DNA of 19,062 bases from DASQTB01 sp035642095 (lineage in GTDB: Bacteria > Actinomycetota > UBA4738 > CALAEC01), in assembly GCA_035642095.1 (NCBI GenBank), contig DASQTB010000096.1:1-19062 (forward strand), in the 5' to 3' direction. Each line of letters opens with the position of its first letter. The stretch's first letter is position 1. The notes under the pieces were generated by a model. The model made no database searches and was not told the origin of the DNA. It was given only the letters and a program-made list of their open reading frames with translations. A program made the translations under genes and the position numbers. Positions 1 to 8,471 of the stretch are shown here, in pieces.

Positions 1-235
1 CCAGGGAGATGAACCGCCCTCGAGCGAGCACGCCCGGCCCCGACCCACCTGCCGGGTTCATCCCGGTATCCATCTCGCCGGGGACGACTCCCGGGGCAGC
101 CTCGTTAACCGGGTCGTCGGTGAACAGCCGGTCCGGCCGGAACCACAGGAATCCGGCCACGACCACCACCGCCCCCGCGGCCAGCACGGCCGCCGTCCGG
201 GCGGGGTGCCGCCTGATCGCTCCGGTCAGGTCCAT
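1..235 (-). CDS. Membrane-anchored protein, probable DM13-domain protein (3' end outside window)
   Basis: Seventy-eight codons of a minus-strand gene are visible and it runs off the left edge without a stop. The N-terminus MDLTGAIRRHPARTAA is followed by one hydrophobic segment (about residues 14-31) ending in FLWFRPDRLF, so it is a signal anchor or an uncleaved N-terminal helix. The last visible residues, VLARGRFISL, resemble the opening strand of DM13 domains, a family proposed to act in extracytoplasmic redox chemistry; the rest of that domain is out of view, so the assignment is tentative. The ATG at 235 has an AGGAGG at 239-244, spaced three bases. It is divergent from the response-regulator gene, and its upstream region (260-294) carries the regulator-box promoter that is duplicated in front of the secreted-protein gene at 2668. 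Confidence 0.7.
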   Translation of the reverse strand, partial: MDLTGAIRRHPARTAAVLAAGAVVVVAGFLWFRPDRLFTDDPVNEAAPGVVPGEMDTGMNPAGGSGPGVLARGRFISL

Positions 236-259
236 GATCCTCCTCTGGTCCGTTCGACC

Positions 260-294
260 AGGGTAGGGGTCGGTTCGTTACGGAGCCCTTACGG
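260..294 (-). promoter_or_regulatory. Putative response-regulator box plus -10, promoter of the DM13-type gene
   Basis: On the plus strand 277-294 reads GTTACGGAGCCCTTACGG, i.e. two TTACGG half-sites whose starts (278 and 289) are exactly 11 bp apart, the spacing typical of OmpR/PhoB-family operators. Eight bases further towards the minus-strand gene lies AGGGTAGGG (260-268), giving a minus-strand -10 of TACCCT (265-260). There are 11 bases between box and -10, close to the PhoB-box arrangement where the box replaces the -35. The same layout recurs at 2698-2732. The box also lies 42 bp before the regulator's own start, so autoregulation is plausible (inference). Confidence 0.6.
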
Positions 295-336
295 GCCTGA
301 AATGCCTCCGAAAGGTCCGCGGTCCACAATGGAGCC

Positions 337-1017
337 ATGGCCGCGCGGGTCCTCGTTGTCGACGACGAGCCGATCGTCCGGGACGTCCTCAGCCGGTACC
401 TCACCCGAGGCGGGTACCAGGTCGAGGAGGCGGGCGACGGGGAGGCCGCCCTGGCCGCGTTCGACCGCTCCTCGCCGGACCTGGTGCTGCTCGACCTGAT
501 GCTCCCCCGGATGGACGGGGTCGAGGTGTTCACTCGCATCCGCTCCTCGAGCGACACCCCCGTGATCATGCTGACGGCCAAGGGCGAGGAGGCCGACCGG
601 GTGATCGGGCTGGAGATCGGAGCGGACGACTACGTCACCAAACCGTTCTCACCGCGGGAGGTCCTGGCCCGGGTGCGGTCGGTCCTCCGACGATCCGGTG
701 GAGGGGGGAGTCCCGATCCCGTGATCCACGCGGCCGGCCTCCACCTCGATCCCCGGTCGCGGGAGGTGACCCGGCGCGGTCGACGCCTGTCCCTGACGCC
801 GAAGGAGTTCGACCTGCTCCACTTCCTGGCCGCGAACCCGGAGACCGTGTTCTCCCGGGTGGACCTGCTGGACGAGCTGTGGGACTTCGCGTTCGACGGA
901 GATCCTTCGACCGTCACGGTCCATATCCGGAGGATCCGGGAGAAGATCGAGGACGATCCTTCCCGGCCACGGCACTTGATCACGGTGTGGGGCGCCGGCT
1001 ACCGATTCGACCCATGA
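337..1017 (+). CDS. OmpR/PhoB-family response regulator
   Basis: This is a 226-aa two-component response regulator that should bind DNA when phosphorylated by the kinase encoded next to it. The receiver domain (about 1-120) has the acidic pair D9/D10, phosphoacceptor D53 in LLDLMLPRMDG, T80 and K102 in YVTKPF. The C-terminal part (about 130-226) is a winged helix of the Trans_reg_C type, with the LTPKEFDLL and VWGAGYRF signatures. Length and domain order are standard. The ATG at 337 is preceded by GGAG at only two bases' distance, and by CACAAT (325-330), which could be a -10 giving a leaderless message. Its stop overlaps the start of the histidine kinase (ATGA). Candidate operators at 277-294 and 2715-2732 suggest it controls itself, the divergent DM13-type gene and the secreted protein downstream of the kinase. 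Confidence 0.95.
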   Translation: MAARVLVVDDEPIVRDVLSRYLTRGGYQVEEAGDGEAALAAFDRSSPDLVLLDLMLPRMDGVEVFTRIRSSSDTPVIMLTAKGEEADRVIGLEIGADDYVTKPFSPREVLARVRSVLRRSGGGGSPDPVIHAAGLHLDPRSREVTRRGRRLSLTPKEFDLLHFLAANPETVFSRVDLLDELWDFAFDGDPSTVTVHIRRIREKIEDDPSRPRHLITVWGAGYRFDP

Positions 1018-2225
1018 GCGCGTGGCGATCGGCCGCACTGGCCACGGTGGTGGCCCTGGCGGGAGCGGTGGGAACGCTCGTGGCCGGGGCGGTGGCCGGC
1101 ATGGGCGGCTCGGAGATCGCCAGCCTCGGGCTGCTGCTCCTCCCCGCCATCGGCGCCACCGCGGTCGCGGCCGGCCTGGCCCGCCCCCTCCTGGCCCGGG
1201 CCTCGCTCCGGCAGCGCCTGGTGGCCGTGGCGATCGTCGGTGTGGTCGTCGGCCTGGCCAACCTGGGGGTGCTGGCCGCGCTGATGTTCGTCAGCCGCCA
1301 CGATGCCGTCCTGATGGCGGCGCTTCTCGTGTACTCGATCGGGGCGGGCGTCGGGGTGGCGCTCGCCGTGTCGAGGGGCGCAGCGGCCGGGGTCCGCCGA
1401 CTGGCCTTGACGGCCGGGAAGCTCGCCGAGGGAGATCTCGACGCCCGGGTCGGTCGCCTGGATTCGGGGCCCGAGCTGGAGGTGCTGGGGCGGGCCCTGG
1501 ACGACATGGCCTCGAGGCTCCAGTCGTCGATACTGGCCGAGCGAGAGGCCGAAGGGAAGCGGCGAGACCTGGTCAGCGCCGTCTCGCACGACCTCCGCAC
1601 GCCGCTGGCCGGGCTCCGGGCCATGGTCGAGGCGATCGAGGACCGCGTGGTCGAAGACCCCGCCACGATGCGCCGGTACGCCATCGAGATGCGCCGGCAG
1701 GTCGACGCGCTGGTGACGCTGGTCGACGACCTGTTCGAGCTGGTCCAGCTCGATGCCGGCGCCATCACCGCCGAGTCCGCACGAGCCCGCCTCGCTGACG
1801 TGGTCGGCTCCGCGGTCGAGGCGTGCCGGGCTCAGGCCGTGGCCAAGGGCCTGAGCCTGGAGCGGCGCCTCGACGGGGCGGGGGACGCGACATGTTCCCC
1901 TCGCCTGGTTCGGGTCCTTCAGAACCTCCTCCAGAACGCCATCCGCCACACACCCGCCGATGGAGCGGTTCGGATCGAGGCCCGGCGGGAGCTGGGAGAG
2001 CTGGAGGTCGCGGTGGAGGACTCGGGCCCGGGCATCCCCCCGGAGACGATCGAGCGGGTGTTCGACCCGTTCTGGCGAGGCGACGCCGCTCGGTCGACGC
2101 CCGGCTCTGGACTCGGGCTGGCCCTGGCCAAGCGGATCGTCGAGGCCCTCGGCGGCCGGATCCAGGTAGAGAGCACCCTGGCCCGAGGCTCGCGCTTCGC
2201 CGTCGTGCTGCCCGAGCGCAAATAG
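1014..2225 (+). CDS. Sensor histidine kinase, membrane-embedded sensor type
   Basis: This is a 403-aa histidine kinase, the likely partner of the regulator whose stop codon overlaps its ATG (ATGA at 1014-1017). The frame stays open further upstream, but the overlapping ATG is the natural start. About four hydrophobic segments (near residues 7-29, 36-55, 67-92 and 98-118) are joined by very short loops, so there is no sizeable extracellular domain. A HAMP-like linker follows (about 118-172). The HisKA domain has SAVSHDLRTPL with the phosphorylated H192; the ATPase domain shows NLLQNAIRHTP (N box), DSGPGIP (G1) and GSGLGLALAK (G2). The lack of an outside sensor suggests it detects a signal within or at the membrane. 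The gene ends just before a hairpin that separates it from the convergent secreted-protein gene. Confidence 0.95.
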   Translation: MSAWRSAALATVVALAGAVGTLVAGAVAGMGGSEIASLGLLLLPAIGATAVAAGLARPLLARASLRQRLVAVAIVGVVVGLANLGVLAALMFVSRHDAVLMAALLVYSIGAGVGVALAVSRGAAAGVRRLALTAGKLAEGDLDARVGRLDSGPELEVLGRALDDMASRLQSSILAEREAEGKRRDLVSAVSHDLRTPLAGLRAMVEAIEDRVVEDPATMRRYAIEMRRQVDALVTLVDDLFELVQLDAGAITAESARARLADVVGSAVEACRAQAVAKGLSLERRLDGAGDATCSPRLVRVLQNLLQNAIRHTPADGAVRIEARRELGELEVAVEDSGPGIPPETIERVFDPFWRGDAARSTPGSGLGLALAKRIVEALGGRIQVESTLARGSRFAVVLPERK

Positions 2226-2257
2226 CGAAGGGCGCCGACCAGAGCCGGCGCCCTCGC
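2225..2257. terminator. Hairpin between convergent genes (probable bidirectional terminator)
   Basis: AGGGCGCCG (2229-2237) pairs perfectly with CGGCGCCCT (2246-2254) around an 8-base loop. Three further G-C pairs (2225-2227 with 2255-2257) extend the stem across one bulged A. It sits right after the histidine-kinase stop and 19 bp before the stop of the opposing gene. No U-tract is evident on either strand, which is common for high-GC actinobacterial terminators. Confidence 0.65.
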
Positions 2258-2275
2258 GGTTCCTCCACTCGCGGG

Positions 2276-2668
2276 TTACGGCTTGGTGATCGGACACCGG
2301 AAGTCAGCGCCCGAGTCCCGAGTCACCGTCACGTCGCCGGCGGCCTGTGCCGCCATCACCGCCTCGTCGGAAGTGAGCAGGTACGGCATCACCCCGGCGT
2401 TGAAGCTGACCCGGAACACCGCCCAGTCCCCTCCGGTGTAGCCGGGCTGGCCGGGGCCGACCCCGGCGATGCCCAGCTGCCCGGCGGCACCGTTCGTGAC
2501 CATGAAGAAGGGGTCAGTCCCGCCATCGGGGAGGCTTGCCGGGTTGACCACCGTGCCGACAACCTCCCCGTCCAGGTAGAGCTGGCCCTTCCCGGTCTGG
2601 GCTCCGGCCGGGCCGGCCAGGACGAGCACCGCAGCCACCACCGTGCCCGCAACGATCCCTTTGCGCAT
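2276..2668 (-). CDS. Small secreted protein, unrecognised family, putative two-component target
   Basis: The 130-aa product starts with a clear Sec signal peptide (MRKGIVAGTVVAAVLVLAG, likely cut after PAGAQ). The mature part of about 107 residues is rich in Gly, Val and Asp, with motifs such as GQLYLDGEVVGTV, TDPFFMVTNG, GDWAVFRVSFN, PYLLTSDEAVMAAQAAGDVTV and a C-terminal DFRCPI holding the only cysteine of the mature protein. I do not recognise the family; it looks like a compact beta-rich extracellular domain. The ATG at 2668 has a good ribosome site (AGGGAGG). Its promoter (2698-2732) matches that of the DM13-type gene at 235 in box, spacing and -10, so both are probably switched by the neighbouring regulator. 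It is convergent with the histidine kinase. Confidence 0.85.
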   Translation of the reverse strand: MRKGIVAGTVVAAVLVLAGPAGAQTGKGQLYLDGEVVGTVVNPASLPDGGTDPFFMVTNGAAGQLGIAGVGPGQPGYTGGDWAVFRVSFNAGVMPYLLTSDEAVMAAQAAGDVTVTRDSGADFRCPITKP

Positions 2669-2697
2669 CGGCGCCTCCCTTCGGTCGGTCGATACCG

Positions 2698-2732
2698 AGG
2701 GTAGGGAGGCGATCCTTGCGGAACGCTTACGG
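2698..2732 (-). promoter_or_regulatory. Second putative response-regulator box plus -10, overlapping the folE stop
   Basis: Plus-strand 2715-2732 reads CTTGCGGAACGCTTACGG: half-sites CTTGCGG (2715) and CTTACGG (2726) are again 11 bp apart and the box matches the one at 277-294 at 14 of 18 positions. Exactly eight bases separate it from AGGGTAGGG (2698-2706), giving the same minus-strand TACCCT -10 (2703-2698), 29 bases before the ATG at 2668. The last six box bases include the folE stop codon (2727-2729), so this regulatory site intrudes into the upstream gene's end. Confidence 0.6.
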
Positions 2733-3300
2733 CCGGCCGTCGCGGATGAGGCCCAGGGCCTCGGCGCGGGTCCGTGGATCTGATCGGAACACGCCGCGCA
2801 CCGAGCTGGTCACCGTGACCGACCCCGGCTTCTTGACCCCGCGCATAGACATACACAGGTGCTCGGCCTCGATGACCACGAACACCCCACGGGGGTTCAG
2901 CGTTCGCTCCAGCACGTCGGCGATCTGGGTGGTCAGCCGCTCCTGGACCTGCGGTCGCTTGGCCAGGACGTCGACCAGCCGGGCCAGCTTGGAGAGCCCC
3001 GTGATCCGGCCGTCCTCGTTCGGCACGTAGGCCACGTGGGCCTTACCGGCGAAGGGCAGAAGATGATGTTCACACAAAGATTCGACGTCGATGTCGCGGA
3101 CCATGATCATCTCGTCGTGACCGACGTCGAACACGGCGTCGACCACCGCGTCGGGATCCTGGTGGAGGCCGCCGAACACCTCGCGATACATCTCGGCCAC
3201 GCGGCGGGGCGTCTCCTTGAGCCCCTGCCGACCGGGATCCTCCCCGATCCCCTCGAGGATCAGGCGAACTCCGTCCTCGATCTTGTGTGCATCGAAACCG

Positions 3301-3317
<17 letters not shown>
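2727..3317 (-). CDS. folE: GTP cyclohydrolase I
   Basis: The 196-aa product converts GTP to 7,8-dihydroneopterin triphosphate, the first step of folate (tetrahydrofolate) synthesis, in the cytoplasm. Family signatures are DPGRQGLKETPRRVA (27-41), the zinc and active-site segment LCEHHLLPF (C82, H84, H85), TGLSKLARLV and AEHLCMSMRG (H153, C155), so it is the zinc-dependent FolE1 type with its ligands intact. I chose the GTG at 3317 because it follows a GAGGAG and gives the normal N-terminus just before DAHKIEDGVRLI; a longer reading to 3386 has no support. The gene overlaps the end of ftsH by 17 bp, so translation of the two is probably coupled, a common arrangement in Actinobacteria. Confidence 0.95.
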
Positions 3318-5220
<1,903 letters not shown>

Positions 5221-5226
5221 GGGGGA

Positions 5227-5233
5227 CTCCTTT
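5227..5233 (-). promoter_or_regulatory. Shine-Dalgarno deciding the ftsH start
   Basis: AAAGGAG on the minus strand, six bases before an ACG codon (5220-5218). It is the only strong ribosome site upstream of the ftsH reading frame and argues against the GTG at 5163. Confidence 0.6.
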
Positions 5234-5268
5234 CCCGGGGAGGAGCCGCGCCTCCCGACCTTCGGGCG

Positions 5269-5277
5269 ATGGTAGCA
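5269..5277 (-). promoter_or_regulatory. Candidate extended -10 promoter of ftsH
   Basis: On the minus strand TGCTACCAT forms an extended -10 (TGC before TACCAT). It would start a message about 40 bases before the proposed ftsH start, including its AAAGGAG site. No good -35 is visible. Between this and the start, CCCGA/TCGGG (5254-5258 with 5262-5266) can form a small hairpin. Confidence 0.35.
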
Positions 5278-5309
5278 CAGCGCCCCGACAGCACCGCCCG
5301 GCAGCCCGG

Positions 5310-5702
5310 CTAGGGCTCGCGCAGACGCGTATCGAGAATGACCGTGACCCGGACGAACGTCCCGGGCTCGACCTTCGCCGAGGCCGGCCTGGGAACGAGG
5401 TGGGGATCGGACGGGGGTGGCATCGCGCTCAGCAGGTAGTCCCCGGGCTCGAGCTCGATCCGGAAGGAACCGTCCGGACCGGTCCTCACGAGCTCAGTGC
5501 GCTCACCGTCCGAGGACTCGATCGCCACCGTGGTCCGGACGCCCTTGGTCGGACCCGGCGACCCCCCGGTCTCCACCGGGGACGTCGGGAACAGGACGAC
5601 CCGTCCGGTGATCCCGGACGAGCCGGAGGGGCCCCGGCCCGGGCCGGGCGAGGCGCAGGCCGCCAGGATCAGGCACGGCAGGATGATGAAGGGTCCGCGC
5701 AT
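5310..5702 (-). CDS. Small lipoprotein with a carboxypeptidase-regulatory-like beta domain
   Basis: This 130-aa product has a lipoprotein signal (MRGPFIILPCLILAACASPG; lipobox LAAC) and should be anchored to the outer face of the membrane. After a Gly/Pro/Ser linker, the segment ITGRVVLFPTSP then TVAIESSDGERTELVRTGPDGSFRI... EPGDYLLSA has the pattern of an Ig-like carboxypeptidase regulatory or CNA-B type domain, a fold used for binding or as a spacer; no enzyme motif is seen. The ATG at 5702 is preferred over the GTG at 5705 because the latter overlaps the GAGGAG. It lies between hpt and ftsH, which are usually adjacent in this neighbourhood, so it looks like a lineage-specific insertion. 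TCTAAT just upstream could serve as a -10. Confidence 0.75.
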   Translation of the reverse strand: MRGPFIILPCLILAACASPGPGRGPSGSSGITGRVVLFPTSPVETGGSPGPTKGVRTTVAIESSDGERTELVRTGPDGSFRIELEPGDYLLSAMPPPSDPHLVPRPASAKVEPGTFVRVTVILDTRLREP

Positions 5703-5740
5703 CACTCCTCTATTAGAGCGCGGCCCGGGCCGGAGGGTTC

Positions 5741-6361
5741 CTACCCGGCGAGCCCCTCGTACGCCTCCGGCTTCAGGGTGGCCACGTACGGGAGGTTGCG
5801 GTACTTCTCCCCGTAGTCCAGCCCGTAGCCCACCACGAACTCGGGAGGAATCTCGAACCCCTCATACTTGATGTCGAGGGCCACCCGTTGGACCTCCGGC
5901 TTCCTGAGCAGCGCGCAGACCTCCAGGGTGGCCGGCCGCCGGGCCCGAAGGTTCCGGAGGAGGTACGCCAGGGTGAGCCCGGAGTCGACGATGTCCTCCA
6001 CGAGCAGCACGTCGTGCCCATCGATGTCGTGGTCGAGGTCCTTGAGGATCCGGACCACGCCGGAGGTCTTGGTGGCGGCGCCGTAGGAGGACACCGCCAT
6101 GAAGTCGAACTGGAGCGGCAGCCGGATGTGCCGGGAGAGATCGGCCATGACCACGAACGCGCCCTTGAGGACGCCGATCAGGAGGAGCTCCTTGCCCCGG
6201 TAATCCTCGGTGATCCGATCGCCCAGCTCGCGGATCTTCCCCTGGATCTCCTCATCGGTGATGAGGACCCGCTCGATGTCGCCCTCGAACTCCGCCACGT
6301 GGCTGAGCAGTCTAGCCGCCGTGTCCTGGCCGATGTCCCGACGATCGATCCTGGTGGTCAC
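5741..6361 (-). CDS. hpt: Hypoxanthine phosphoribosyltransferase
   Basis: This purine-salvage enzyme of 206 aa joins hypoxanthine or guanine to PRPP, giving IMP or GMP. Diagnostic parts are LIGVLKGAFV (pyrophosphate loop, 61-70), the PRPP motif VLLVEDIVDSGLT (118-130), FDFMAVSSYG and VVGYGLDYGEKYRNLPYVA near the C-terminus. I chose the GTG at 6361, which follows AAGGGGGAGCG and lies 11 bp after the tilS stop. This leaves about 28 residues before the conserved core; an internal GTG at 6298, with TAGACT (6314-6309) upstream as a possible near-leaderless -10, would give the usual length of about 185 aa. The frame stays open far upstream through tilS, but that is a high-GC artefact. Confidence 0.95.
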   Translation of the reverse strand: MTTRIDRRDIGQDTAARLLSHVAEFEGDIERVLITDEEIQGKIRELGDRITEDYRGKELLLIGVLKGAFVVMADLSRHIRLPLQFDFMAVSSYGAATKTSGVVRILKDLDHDIDGHDVLLVEDIVDSGLTLAYLLRNLRARRPATLEVCALLRKPEVQRVALDIKYEGFEIPPEFVVGYGLDYGEKYRNLPYVATLKPEAYEGLAG

Positions 6362-6372
6362 CGCTCCCCCTT

Positions 6373-7416
6373 TCACGTCGTGCTCCCGGGGGAAGAGCGA
6401 GAGACGCGAACATACCCCCGAGTCCGCACGGCCTCCAAATCCCCAGGTAGATCGAGTCGACGGCCGGGACGTCCGGCGGCCAGGTCGAGCACGCCGTCGA
6501 TGTGGGCCGCGCCGGCCTCCGGCGCCGGCTGGTCGATCATCGCCGCGGCCGTGCGCAGCGCCGCCCGAACGACGCGGGCGGCGATCGGCCGGGGGAGGGT
6601 GGCCAGAGAGGATGCGTCGAGGCGGACCTCGCCATCCCCACGCCGGACCGTCCGGCCGGCGGCCTCCTCGGCCAACGATTCGAGGTAGGCAGCGTCCGCC
6701 CGAACGTGCTCCGCCGTGCGGACCAGCGTGGCTCGGAGGCCCCGGTCCAGCCGGCGCTCGAGGAAGGGGAGGACGTCGAGCCGAACGACGTTGCGGAGGA
6801 ACCGCCGGTCTCGGTTGGTGGGGTCCTGGCGAGGGCGGAGCCGGAGGGCCCGGTTGAACGCCACGACCTCGCCCCGAGTGACGTCGAGGAGCGGCCGGAC
6901 CGCCGGAAAGCCGATCGGGGGGATCGTCCCCACGGCGGGCATCCCGGCCACCGCCTCCAGGCCGCCCCCCCGAGCCAGGCCGAGGAGCACGGTCTCGGCC
7001 TGGTCGTCGAGGGTGTGCCCCAGGGCCGCCCGGTCGGCGCCGGCGTCGGTGGCCGCCGCGGTGAGCGCCGCGTACCGGGCCGCCCGGCCCCACGCCTCGA
7101 GGGACTGGCCACTCCCAGGGGCGCCCGTCGCTCGGCGGAACACGAACGGGATCCGTAGGGACCGGGCCTGGCGCTCCACGTACACGGCGTCGCGGTCCGA
7201 GCCGGGACGAAGTCGATGGTCGAAGTGGAAGGCCACCGGTCGGACCCGGAGGAGTCGCCCCAGCCGGTGCAGGGCGTGGAGGAGACAGGTCGAGTCCGGG
7301 CCGCCGGAACAGGCCACCATGATGGTGTCGCCCGGCCGGAACAGCTCGTTCCGCCGCGACGCCTGGGCCACGCGCTCGAGCACCCGGGCCACCGCCGGCG
7401 GCCGGGCCTCGGGCAT
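6373..7416 (-). CDS. tilS: tRNA(Ile)-lysidine synthetase
   Basis: TilS modifies C34 of the CAU-anticodon isoleucine tRNA to lysidine using ATP and lysine, allowing it to read AUA. The 347-aa protein has the PP-loop SGGPDST (37-43), the FHFDHRLRPGSDRDA segment, and the GHTLDDQAETVLLGLARGGG family block followed by MPAVG and RPLLD. A large separate C-terminal extension is not evident, as in the shorter actinobacterial forms. The ATG at 7416 shares its A with the end of the preceding stop (TGATG), so it is translationally coupled to the metalloprotease gene; hpt follows after 11 bp. The operon position next to hpt and ftsH is conserved in many bacteria. Confidence 0.95.
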   Translation of the reverse strand: MPEARPPAVARVLERVAQASRRNELFRPGDTIMVACSGGPDSTCLLHALHRLGRLLRVRPVAFHFDHRLRPGSDRDAVYVERQARSLRIPFVFRRATGAPGSGQSLEAWGRAARYAALTAAATDAGADRAALGHTLDDQAETVLLGLARGGGLEAVAGMPAVGTIPPIGFPAVRPLLDVTRGEVVAFNRALRLRPRQDPTNRDRRFLRNVVRLDVLPFLERRLDRGLRATLVRTAEHVRADAAYLESLAEEAAGRTVRRGDGEVRLDASSLATLPRPIAARVVRAALRTAAAMIDQPAPEAGAAHIDGVLDLAAGRPGRRLDLPGDLEAVRTRGYVRVSRSSPGSTT

Positions 7417-8471
7417 CAGGGCCCGGCGACCCGCGCGACCCAGGCCTCGGGCCGGGCCACCTCCTCCAGCGTGGGGAGGTGCTCCGGGCGCTCCCACACC
7501 CGGGCGAACCCCTCGGGCCCGGCGCGGTCGACAACCTCGGCCACGAACCGCTCCCCCATGTCGTACTGGCGGACCTTGACGTCGATGCCCACCGCCCGCT
7601 GCACCATGCGCTCGAAGCCCTGACGGTGTCGCCGCCGCTGAAGGGTCCGGCGCATCCGCTCCGCCGCTCGGACGCGCCCCTCGGACACCCGGTCCATCAC
7701 GTAGTTGCCGTGCCCCTCCAGGAGGGACATCAGGGCCTGCATCCGCCGGAACGTCTCCCGCTGTTCCGGCGTCATCAGGACGAACAAGATCCCCATCTCC
7801 CGCCAGTCCGGTGCGCCGTCCAGCTCCTCCCTGGCCCGACGGAGTCGATCCACGAGCTTTCGGGCATCGAGGTCCAGCGTTCCCAGGTACGAGGCGACCT
7901 GGGACGAGAGGTACCCGCGCAGCCAGGGTACGCCCTCGAACTGAACTCGGTGGGTGACCTCGTGGAAGGCGATCCACCGGCGGAAGTCCCGGCGCGGGAA
8001 CCGGTGCCGCCGCTCGAGCTCGACGACGTTCGGTCCCACGAAGTACACGACGTCCCGATCGTCGGGGGGGAGGAACAGGTCGTACTGTCCGAGCACCTTC
8101 CGGCCCAGGTAGCCCAGGATCGCTCCCACCTGAGCGGCCAGGACCCGCCGCCGGAACGGGGCGGCCGGTCCCTGAAGACGCCGTCCCATCAGCCGGGCGG
8201 CGGCCGGCTCCAGGATCTGCTCGAACCCCCGGAGGTTCTGGGCCACCCACTCGCCGCGAGACATGACCCAGGGCCTGGACGGCGGGCCGGGGATCGGCAG
8301 GCCGGTCAGCTCCTGGACCAGCCGATCCGCCTCCCGGGTGGCGTCGTCGAAGTCGTCGATCAACCGGGCCCGCTCGGCCGGTCCCGTGACCGGCCCGGGT
8401 CCGGCAAAGCGGCGTCCGATCCTCGCCGCGGCGTCCCAGTCGAGGAGGCGGGCGGCGGCCGTCCCGTCCAC
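7416..8471 (-). CDS. Zinc-dependent metalloprotease, DUF2342 family (F420-associated type)
   Basis: This 351-aa protein belongs to the actinobacterial DUF2342 zincin-like family, found next to tilS and sometimes labelled as associated with coenzyme F420 biosynthesis; its substrate is unknown. The visible zinc motif is HEVTH (170-174, an HExxH with catalytic E171) in WIAFHEVTHRVQFEGVPWL. Other family segments are YVFVGPN-like VVYFVGPNVVELERR and the C-terminal GHGNYVMDRVSEGRV. There is no signal peptide, so it is probably cytoplasmic. The GTG start at 8471 overlaps the TAG of the upstream gene by one base (TAGTG), and its own stop overlaps the tilS start, so the three genes form one tightly coupled unit. 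Confidence 0.9.
   Translation of the reverse strand: MDGTAAARLLDWDAAARIGRRFAGPGPVTGPAERARLIDDFDDATREADRLVQELTGLPIPGPPSRPWVMSRGEWVAQNLRGFEQILEPAAARLMGRRLQGPAAPFRRRVLAAQVGAILGYLGRKVLGQYDLFLPPDDRDVVYFVGPNVVELERRHRFPRRDFRRWIAFHEVTHRVQFEGVPWLRGYLSSQVASYLGTLDLDARKLVDRLRRAREELDGAPDWREMGILFVLMTPEQRETFRRMQALMSLLEGHGNYVMDRVSEGRVRAAERMRRTLQRRRHRQGFERMVQRAVGIDVKVRQYDMGERFVAEVVDRAGPEGFARVWERPEHLPTLEEVARPEAWVARVAGP

Noticed and set aside
879..1013. Upstream extension of the histidine-kinase frame to 879
   Set aside because: It lies wholly within the response regulator's winged-helix coding region; the ATGA overlap at 1014 is the natural start.
5635..5732. The 12-base palindrome CGGCCCGGGCCG occurring twice (5635-5646 and 5721-5732)
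   Set aside because: Only G and C, expected by chance at this GC content; one copy lies inside a coding region.
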